A stretch of 64,000 nucleotides of DNA, taken from contig CANMLS010000013.1 of assembly GCA_947498785.1 (NCBI GenBank), positions 1-64,000 on the forward strand, read 5' to 3'. The stretch's first letter is position 1, and every line of letters starts with the position of its first letter. Positions 57,834-64,000 of the stretch are shown one piece after another. The position numbers were made by a program, and so were the translations under genes. The stretch comes from an uncultured Aquimarina sp. (lineage in GTDB: Bacteria; Bacteroidota; Bacteroidia; Flavobacteriales; Flavobacteriaceae). The notes beneath the pieces were generated by a model. It was not told where the DNA came from, did no database searches, and saw nothing but the letters and a program-made list of their open reading frames with translations.

Positions 57834-58928
57834 ATGAAGATTGGTATAAAGCATTTTAATTTAAGAACTATGCATAAAGGATTAAATCTTTTTTTAATCT
57901 TTTTTATTACAACAATTAGCTATGCTCAAATATTACCAAAAACATATATTGCATATCATACGACAGAATCGATTATTATTGATGGTGTTCCCTCAGAAGA
58001 GGCTTGGAAAAAAGTAAAATCTACCGATTTATTTATAGATATAGAAGGAAATAAAATCCCAAAATATAATACATCTGTAAAAATACTTTGGGATGATACT
58101 CATGTGTACTTTTTTGCAGAAATGGAAGAGCCTCATGTATGGGGAAATTTAAAACAAAAGGATACTATTATTTTTCATAATAATGATTTCGAAATTTTTA
58201 TTGATCCTGATAATGATACACATAATTATTATGAGTTTGAGGTAAATCCTTTAAATACATTATGGGATTTGTTTATCACAAAACCATATAGAGAAGGAAC
58301 TCCTGTGCTCAATGATTGGGATGCAAATGGGTTTACATCTTCTGTAAAGGTTCATGGTACTCTCAATAACCCAAATGATACAGATAAAGGTTGGTCAATT
58401 GAAATAGCAATTCCTTTTGATGTTTTTAAAACATCATATTTCCATGAAAATGTTCCTAAAGATAAATTTTGGAGAGTAAATTTTTCGAGAGTACACTGGG
58501 ATTTTCAACTTCAGAATAATAAATATTATCGAAAAAAGAATGATAAAGGAAAAATTGAACATGAATATAACTGGGTATGGTCGCCAATAGGAGTGATTAA
58601 TATGCATCGTCCAGAAGATTGGGGATATGTATACTTTTCTTCAAAAGAAGTAGGAGAGAAAGACATATTTAAAATACCAGATGACGAAAAAATAAAAAAA
58701 ACTCTGTACCATTTGTATAGAAAACAAAAAGAATTTTACAAAAAGAATAAGCGTTGGGCAACCAATTTTTTAGAACTATCTGATGATGTTTCTGAAATTA
58801 AAGAGAAGAAAATTATTCGAACTATAGAAAATCACCAAACTGGTTTTAATATAACGGTGATTTGTCCTTTTACAAAGCGTCTATTCATTATTAGAGAAGA
58901 TGGTAAAATTATTCAAAAATTAGATTGA
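57834..58928 (+). CDS. Secreted CBM9-like carbohydrate-binding protein
   Basis: I start this 364-residue protein at the ATG 5 bp after the GH130 stop. An internal ATG at 57870 gives the neatest signal peptide (MHKGLNLFLIFFITTISYAQ) and is a fair alternative. The body (about 35-290) is a CBM9-like beta-sandwich: IIIDGVPSEEAWKKV, VKILWDDTHVYFFAEMEEP, NDFEIFIDPD, YYEFEVNPLNTLWD and GWSIEIAIPF are the typical strands. The C-terminal 80 residues are basic and helical. Stand-alone CBM9-like proteins of this type are common in Bacteroidota sugar loci, but their role is not clear. It may hold glycans near the surface enzymes. No catalytic motif is visible. Confidence 0.82.
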   Translation: MKIGIKHFNLRTMHKGLNLFLIFFITTISYAQILPKTYIAYHTTESIIIDGVPSEEAWKKVKSTDLFIDIEGNKIPKYNTSVKILWDDTHVYFFAEMEEPHVWGNLKQKDTIIFHNNDFEIFIDPDNDTHNYYEFEVNPLNTLWDLFITKPYREGTPVLNDWDANGFTSSVKVHGTLNNPNDTDKGWSIEIAIPFDVFKTSYFHENVPKDKFWRVNFSRVHWDFQLQNNKYYRKKNDKGKIEHEYNWVWSPIGVINMHRPEDWGYVYFSSKEVGEKDIFKIPDDEKIKKTLYHLYRKQKEFYKKNKRWATNFLELSDDVSEIKEKKIIRTIENHQTGFNITVICPFTKRLFIIREDGKIIQKLD

Positions 58929-58935
58929 TATCCAA

Positions 58936-60036
58936 ATGATTAAAAATATTTCAATTTGTATTGCACTTATCCTTTTAAGCTGTACATCAGGCGATAAAAA
59001 AGAAAAAATAGAAAATAAAGTTGAGGCTATGGTTGAGGTAACTCCTTTTAAATATTGGACCTGGATAACTGCAGAACCCTCAAAATCAGAAGAAGATTAT
59101 AAAGCAGAATTCAAGAAATATAAGGAAAATGGAATAGATGCAGTGCTCATCAATACAGAAGCCGATGCAGAAGTTTTGAGAAAACTAACCCCATTAGCTA
59201 CCAAAGAAGGACTAGAAGTACATGCTTGGATGTTTGCTATGAATAGACCTGAAGATAAAATAGCACTTCAACATCCAGAATGGTATGCGGTGAGTAGAGA
59301 AGGAAAATCCTGTTATGATACACGACCTTATATCGATTATTATCAATGGTTGTGTCCTACCAGAAAAGAGTCTAGAGATCATGTTTTAAGCCTTGTAGAA
59401 GGATTGGCTAAAGTAGAAGGGGTTACTAGTGTGCATATAGATTACATTAGGTATCCAGATATATTTTTACCTATTGGTTTATTGCCAAAATATAATTTGG
59501 TTCAAGATGAAGAACTACCAGAATTTGATTTTTGTTATTGTGATGTGTGTATTGATACGTTTCAGAAAAAGCATCATAAGAACCCTAAAGATGCTAGTAA
59601 TATTGCAATAGATATAGAATGGAAACAATTTAGGCTTAATCAGGTAAAAAAAGTTGTTGATGAAGCATATACTATAGCTCATAAGTATAATAAAAAGTTA
59701 ACAGCAGCAGTGTTTCCTTATCCCGAAATGGCTGATCATATGGTAAGGCAACGTTGGGATAAATGGAATGTAGATGAGGTGTTACCAATGATATATCATA
59801 ATTTTTATAATGAAGAAGTAGATTGGATTGGTTTTGCTACCAAACAAGGTGTAAAAGATCTCAAAGGTAAAGAAACTAAATTGCATACAGGGATATACTT
59901 ACCGCCAATGAGCGCAGAGGATGTTGATATAGCAATTCAATTAGCTAAAGATAACGGAGCTTCAGGAATATCCTTTTTTGATGGAAACGCAATTACTGAA
60001 GAACAGTTTGAAGTGATAAAAGCTTCCAAGAAATAA
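58936..60036 (+). CDS. GH10-like (GHL10-type) putative glycoside hydrolase, lipoprotein
   Basis: This 366-residue lipoprotein has a signal ending LLSC (Cys16). The barrel-like domain shows EEDYKAEFKKYKENGIDAVLI at the first strand and the family hallmark HIDYIRYPD (167-175) in the centre. AAVFPYP, LPMIYHNFY and GASGISFFDG mark later strands. This resembles the GHL10/DUF187 group of putative hydrolases, whose substrates are mostly unknown. A cysteine pair in CYCDVC (about 197-202) is unusual and might bind a metal or form disulfides. It is 7 bp after the CBM9-like gene and 40 bp before a GH92 gene. Since the set looks like N-glycan breakdown, it could cut a bond there, but no activity can be claimed. 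Confidence 0.72.
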   Translation: MIKNISICIALILLSCTSGDKKEKIENKVEAMVEVTPFKYWTWITAEPSKSEEDYKAEFKKYKENGIDAVLINTEADAEVLRKLTPLATKEGLEVHAWMFAMNRPEDKIALQHPEWYAVSREGKSCYDTRPYIDYYQWLCPTRKESRDHVLSLVEGLAKVEGVTSVHIDYIRYPDIFLPIGLLPKYNLVQDEELPEFDFCYCDVCIDTFQKKHHKNPKDASNIAIDIEWKQFRLNQVKKVVDEAYTIAHKYNKKLTAAVFPYPEMADHMVRQRWDKWNVDEVLPMIYHNFYNEEVDWIGFATKQGVKDLKGKETKLHTGIYLPPMSAEDVDIAIQLAKDNGASGISFFDGNAITEEQFEVIKASKK

Positions 60037-60076
60037 TTTTTATATAGACCTAAATATGGTCTAATTTATTGTCTGA

Positions 60077-62335
60077 ATGAGAAAAATTGATTTCACATAT
60101 ATTGTTTTAATACTATTCCTTTGGTCCTGTAAGGAAGAACCAAAGGAAAAAATTGATTTACCTGAAGAATCATCAGTAGTTGATTATGTAAATCCATTTA
60201 TTGGTACAGATGGACCAGGAAATACATATCCTGGTGCAACGCTTCCATTCGGGATGGTGCAGTTGAGTCCTGATATAGGGATTCCTGGATGGGATAGAAT
60301 AGCGGGGTATTATTATAAAGATGCTATTATTAGTGGTTTTTCTCATACACATCTCACAGGGACTGGAGCAGGGGATTTATATGATATCTTAGTAATGCCC
60401 ACGAATAGTAGATTTTCAGAACGAATAAAAGAGAATAACTACAAACCATTTTCCAAATACAATCATAATAAAGAAGATGCTTCTCCAGGATATTACACCG
60501 TAGATTTATTAGATTATGGTATCACAGCAGAATTGACAGCAACAAATAGGGTAGGTATACAGCGATATACATTTCCAGAAGATGCTGCTACTGCAATACA
60601 TGTTGACCTCGGGTATGCAATAAATTGGGACGATCCCACAGATACCTATATCGAAAAAGTAAATGATTCGACATTACAAGGATATCGTATGTCGACAGGT
60701 TGGGCAAAAGATCAAAGAATATACTTTGTAATGCAGTTTTCAAAACCGTTTAGAGGATATTCGGTATTTAAGAATGATAAACTTACTACACTTCCTGTAC
60801 AAGGAAAAAAGACTAGAATAGAACTGCAATATACTACCACAGAAGGAGAACAAATAGTTCTAAAAACAGGAATCTCTACTGCAAGTTTTGAAGGAGCACA
60901 ACAATCAATATCAAAAGAGACCTCTGATTTTAATTTTGATAACTACAAGAAAAATGCGAGAGCGGTTTGGAAAAACGAATTGAATAAAATAAAGATTACT
61001 ACATCTGATAAAGACAAGAAAAGTATTTTTTATACTATGATGTATCAATCTATGCTGGCACCAACATTGCTAAGTGATCCTAATGGAGATTATAAAGGTG
61101 CAAATGATACTATTGCGAATGCAAAGGGATTTGATCGTTACGATACTTTTTCTTTATGGGATACATTTAGAGCTGCACATCCATTATATACAATCATTCA
61201 GCCAGAACGTGTACCAGATATGATACAATCTCTATTAGCACATTATAAGGAAACAGGGGTGTTACCCGTATGGTCTATGCAGGGTAATGAAACCAATATG
61301 ATGATTGGATATCATGCTGTACCAGTAATTGTTGACGCATATTTTAAAGGGTTTACATTTAATGTTGAACAAGCGTATAAGGCCTGTAAGGAAAGTGCAA
61401 TGGTAAATGAAAGACAAATTGATGTATATAGGGATCTAGGGTATATACCAGTTGATGAACATCATGAAAACTGGTCAGTTTCAAAAACTATGGAATATGC
61501 TTATGATGATTGGTGTATAGCAATGTTTGCAAAAGATCTCGGAAAAGATGAGGACTATATATATTTTATGAACCGTTCTGAAAATTGGAAAAATATATAT
61601 AATGAAAAAAGATCGTGGTTGCAACCAAAAGATATTGAAGGAAACTTTATAGAGCCTTTTATTCCCAAAGAATATACACTCTATTTTTGTGAAAGTAATG
61701 CTTGGCAATATTATTGGTTTGTTCCTCAGGATATTGATGGATTAATAAGAAAGACAGGAGGTGTAGAACGATTTACCCAAAAACTAGATTCTATGTTTTC
61801 TTATTATCCAGAGTCGACCGATAAGTTACCTATATTTAGTACGGGAATGATAGGTCAATATGCGCATGGAAATGAACCAAGTCATCATGTAGCGTATTTA
61901 TATAACTATGTAAATCAACCTTCAAAAACACAAGAATTAACTCGTAAAATTTTAGAAGAACAATATAAAAATAAACCTAATGGACATTGTGGAAATGAAG
62001 ATTGTGGACAAATGTCATCTTGGTATATTTTTAGCGCTTTAGGATTATATCCTGTAAATCCAGCTCAAGGAGTATATCTTTTATCATCACCACTTTTTGA
62101 AAGTACAGAAATACGGTTGGCAGATCGTAAAATTTTTAAAATCAAAGCCAAAAACCTTTCAGATAAAAATAAGTATATAAAAAAAATTACACTTAATGGT
62201 GAACCATATAGAAAACTATTTATTGAGCATAAAACTATTATGAATGGAGGGCTCCTAGAATTTGAAATGAGCGATACTCCAAATGACTCAGTATTTAGGG
62301 ATTTTAAATTACCTGAGTTAAATAAAATATATTAA
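60077..62335 (+). CDS. GH92 alpha-mannosidase, lipoprotein
   Basis: This is a second GH92 enzyme, 752 residues, with a lipoprotein signal ending LWSC (Cys18). The N-terminal hallmark reads VDYVNPFIGTDGPGNTYPGA. The catalytic region has the probable general acid Glu539 in CESNAWQYYW (Ser-Asn-Ala where the first GH92 has Gly-Asn-Ala) and the base region GNEDCGQMSSWY (Asp642). The calcium region GQYAHGNEPSHH is intact. It is clearly paralogous to the GH92 at 50186 but diverged throughout, suggesting a different alpha-mannosyl linkage. It lies 2 bp before the glycosylasparaginase gene. Confidence 0.92.
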   Translation: MRKIDFTYIVLILFLWSCKEEPKEKIDLPEESSVVDYVNPFIGTDGPGNTYPGATLPFGMVQLSPDIGIPGWDRIAGYYYKDAIISGFSHTHLTGTGAGDLYDILVMPTNSRFSERIKENNYKPFSKYNHNKEDASPGYYTVDLLDYGITAELTATNRVGIQRYTFPEDAATAIHVDLGYAINWDDPTDTYIEKVNDSTLQGYRMSTGWAKDQRIYFVMQFSKPFRGYSVFKNDKLTTLPVQGKKTRIELQYTTTEGEQIVLKTGISTASFEGAQQSISKETSDFNFDNYKKNARAVWKNELNKIKITTSDKDKKSIFYTMMYQSMLAPTLLSDPNGDYKGANDTIANAKGFDRYDTFSLWDTFRAAHPLYTIIQPERVPDMIQSLLAHYKETGVLPVWSMQGNETNMMIGYHAVPVIVDAYFKGFTFNVEQAYKACKESAMVNERQIDVYRDLGYIPVDEHHENWSVSKTMEYAYDDWCIAMFAKDLGKDEDYIYFMNRSENWKNIYNEKRSWLQPKDIEGNFIEPFIPKEYTLYFCESNAWQYYWFVPQDIDGLIRKTGGVERFTQKLDSMFSYYPESTDKLPIFSTGMIGQYAHGNEPSHHVAYLYNYVNQPSKTQELTRKILEEQYKNKPNGHCGNEDCGQMSSWYIFSALGLYPVNPAQGVYLLSSPLFESTEIRLADRKIFKIKAKNLSDKNKYIKKITLNGEPYRKLFIEHKTIMNGGLLEFEMSDTPNDSVFRDFKLPELNKIY

Positions 62336-62337
62336 TT

Positions 62338-63345
62338 ATGAAGAGAACCTGCGTATATCAATACTTGATACTGTTTTTGGTAATAACCTTATTAGGATGT
62401 AACACCAAAGATAACGCTAGAGAAGAACAAAGCAATACGAAGAAAGAGATTATTGGTGAAGTTATAAAACCTGTTGTAATTTCTACCTGGAATCACGGAG
62501 TACCTGCTAATGAAGAAGCTTGGAAGGTATTGAGTGCAGGAGGTAAAGCTCTTGATGCAGTAGAACAAGGAGTGCGTACAGCCGAAGCAAATCCAGAGAT
62601 ACAAACCGTAGGATTAGGAGGTTTTCCCGATAGAGAAGGAAATGTTACTCTCGATGCTTGTATTATGGATCATAATAGTAATTGTGGATCAGTTTCTTTT
62701 TTACAACATATTAAACATCCAATTTCTGTCGCTCGTAAAATAATGGAAGAAACTCCTCATATCATGTTAACAGGAGAAGGAGCCTTGCAATTTGCTTTAG
62801 AACAAGGGTTTGAAAAGGAAGAATTACTTACTCCAGAATCAAAAAAAGCATATGAAGAGTGGTTACAAAAATCAAATTATAAACCAGTGATTAATATTGA
62901 GAATCATGATACAATAAGCATGCTGGCATTAGATGAAGATGGTAATTTGTCAGGAGCATGTACAACAAGTGGAGCGGCTTGGAAAATGCACGGTAGAGTT
63001 GGTGATTCACCAATTATTGGAGCAGGATTGTTTTTGGATAATGAAATCGGAGCTGCTGCTGCAACAGGTTTAGGAGAAGCTGTGATAAGAACGGCAGGAA
63101 GTGCTATGGTTGTTGAGTTGATGCGTCAAGGAAAATCCCCTTACGACGCCTGTAAAGAAGTTGTTGAGCGAATTTATAAAGTGCATAAAAATCATAAAGA
63201 TCTAGAATATTTACAGGTAGGGTTTATTGCATTAAACAAAAATGGAGAGTATGGTTCTTATTGCTTACGCCCAGGATTTAATTTTGCTATAAAAAGTACT
63301 ACAATAAATAATAAATTAATAGATGCCGATTTTAAAATACAATAA
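62338..63345 (+). CDS. N4-(beta-N-acetylglucosaminyl)-L-asparaginase (glycosylasparaginase), lipoprotein
   Basis: This 335-residue Ntn-hydrolase has a lipoprotein signal ending LLGC (Cys21). The self-cleavage site is HDT, making Thr192 the N-terminal nucleophile of the beta chain (NHDTISMLAL). Further conserved segments are STWNHG near the start, GGFPDREG, CTTSGAAWKMHGRVGDSPIIGAG and AAATGLGE. Such enzymes split the GlcNAc-Asn bond left after an endoglycosidase has removed the glycan. Its place 2 bp after a GH92 gene and in the same run as a GH18-like and GH130 gene makes a role in N-glycan/glycopeptide breakdown very likely. The lipoprotein signal suggests a periplasmic place, unlike lysosomal homologues in animals. 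Confidence 0.9.
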   Translation: MKRTCVYQYLILFLVITLLGCNTKDNAREEQSNTKKEIIGEVIKPVVISTWNHGVPANEEAWKVLSAGGKALDAVEQGVRTAEANPEIQTVGLGGFPDREGNVTLDACIMDHNSNCGSVSFLQHIKHPISVARKIMEETPHIMLTGEGALQFALEQGFEKEELLTPESKKAYEEWLQKSNYKPVINIENHDTISMLALDEDGNLSGACTTSGAAWKMHGRVGDSPIIGAGLFLDNEIGAAAATGLGEAVIRTAGSAMVVELMRQGKSPYDACKEVVERIYKVHKNHKDLEYLQVGFIALNKNGEYGSYCLRPGFNFAIKSTTINNKLIDADFKIQ

Positions 63346-63352
63346 AGTAATT

Positions 63353-64000
63353 GTGAAAACAGGAGAAGTATTAAAAGTTTTTTTTATATCAATTCTTTTT
63401 CTTTTCTCTTGTAACTCAAAAAAACAAACCCCTGTAGTAAGTTCAATTCAAGAGGAGGTAAAGTTAAACTTAACAGATTATGTAAACCCTCTTATGGGTA
63501 CAGACTCTTCCTTCGATCTATCAAATGGAAATACGTATCCAGCTATTGCAACTCCCTGGGCGATGAATTTTTGGACACCGATGACCTCAAAAATGGGAGA
63601 TGGATGGACATATAAATATGATGAAAATACCATAAGAGGAATTAAACAAACACATCAACCTAGCCCATGGATAAATGATTATGCAGCATTCTCATTAATG
63701 GCCGTTACAGGAAACCTTAAATATAAAGAAGAAGAAAGAGCTTCTTGGTTTTCTCATAAGGCAGAAACAGTGAAACCACATCATTACAAAGTGTATTTAG
63801 CAGATTATGATATCGTAGCAGAAGTTTCTCCTACAGAACGTGCAGCACATTTCAAATTTACGTTCCCAGAAGCAGAAGAATCTTACATTATGTTGGATGC
63901 TTTTTTTAAAGGATCGATGGTCAAAATTATACCTGAAGAACGAAAAATTATTGGATATTGTAGAAATAATAGCGGCGGAGTTCCTGATAATTTCCATAAT
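63353..64000 (+). CDS. GH92 alpha-mannosidase-like protein, N-terminal part (cut by window edge)
   Basis: From the GTG at 63353, 7 bp after the previous stop, the frame is open to the window end (216 codons). The lipoprotein signal ends LFSC (Cys20). The GH92 start is recognisable in LTDYVNPLMGTDSSFDLSNGN and later GIKQTHQPSPWINDYAAFSLM. It is a different branch from the two complete GH92 genes (PLMGTDS instead of PFIGTGG or PFIGTDG). Three GH92 genes in one run are typical for high-mannose N-glycan trimming, where each removes a different linkage. The catalytic half lies outside the window. Confidence 0.85.
   Translation, partial: MKTGEVLKVFFISILFLFSCNSKKQTPVVSSIQEEVKLNLTDYVNPLMGTDSSFDLSNGNTYPAIATPWAMNFWTPMTSKMGDGWTYKYDENTIRGIKQTHQPSPWINDYAAFSLMAVTGNLKYKEEERASWFSHKAETVKPHHYKVYLADYDIVAEVSPTERAAHFKFTFPEAEESYIMLDAFFKGSMVKIIPEERKIIGYCRNNSGGVPDNFHN

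Overview
The window is strongly AT-rich DNA from a marine Bacteroidota bacterium, most likely a member of the Flavobacteriaceae (an Aquimarina- or Zobellia-like lifestyle; the genus is a guess). The evidence is a SusC/SusD pair, many lipoprotein signal peptides ending in S-C, type IX secretion C-terminal domains, flavobacterial TTG-N19-TAnnTTTG-like promoter sequence and almost no Shine-Dalgarno sequences. No tRNA, rRNA or CRISPR array was seen.

Region 1 (1-4.75 kb) holds a NarL-type two-component system with a TPR sensor kinase, then a decayed 1.6-kb gap with an IS200-like transposase remnant and a deleted copy of a small inverted-repeat element. Region 2 (4.75-46 kb) is a large polysaccharide utilisation locus for red-algal agar/porphyran. 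It has GH86, two GH16, three GH2, two GH28-like proteins, two S1 sulfatases, GH43, GH3, SusC/SusD, a surface glycan-binding lipoprotein, a large FG-GAP lipoprotein and a sodium/sugar symporter. A cytochrome P450-ferredoxin-ferredoxin reductase cassette is of the kind known to remove the methyl group of 6-O-methyl-D-galactose. It is followed by an AraC regulator, an alcohol dehydrogenase and an esterase that could handle the formaldehyde released.

Region 3 (48-50 kb) is a LytS/LytTR two-component system. Region 4 (50-64 kb) is a co-directional gene set that reads as a high-mannose N-glycan pathway: a GH18-like endo-N-acetylglucosaminidase candidate with type IX sorting domain, three GH92 alpha-mannosidases (the last cut by the window edge), a cytoplasmic GH130 phosphorylase, a glycosylasparaginase, a sodium symporter, and two less understood proteins (CBM9-like and GH10-like).

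The most notable non-coding signal is a direct repeat, ACANATGTTT-N11-ACAWATGTTT with an exact 21-bp period, in the same orientation and at similar distance upstream of four separate transcription units (GH16-GH2-GH86, GH43, GH3 and susC). It looks like the operator of an AraC-type regulator of region 2. A second signal is a 196-bp element with 17-bp terminal inverted repeats and a 5-bp target duplication. A degraded copy lies in opposite orientation on the other side of the symporter gene, and a deleted copy lies at the left edge of the locus.

Working model (inference): secreted GH16/GH86 enzymes cut the galactan; SusCD and the surface lipoproteins capture and import the oligosaccharides; periplasmic sulfatases, GH2, GH28, GH43 and GH3 take them to monosaccharides; the symporter imports these; the P450 system demethylates 6-O-methyl-galactose in the cytoplasm; and the ADH/esterase pair deals with the by-product. 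Region 4 would use N-glycans from algal glycoproteins.
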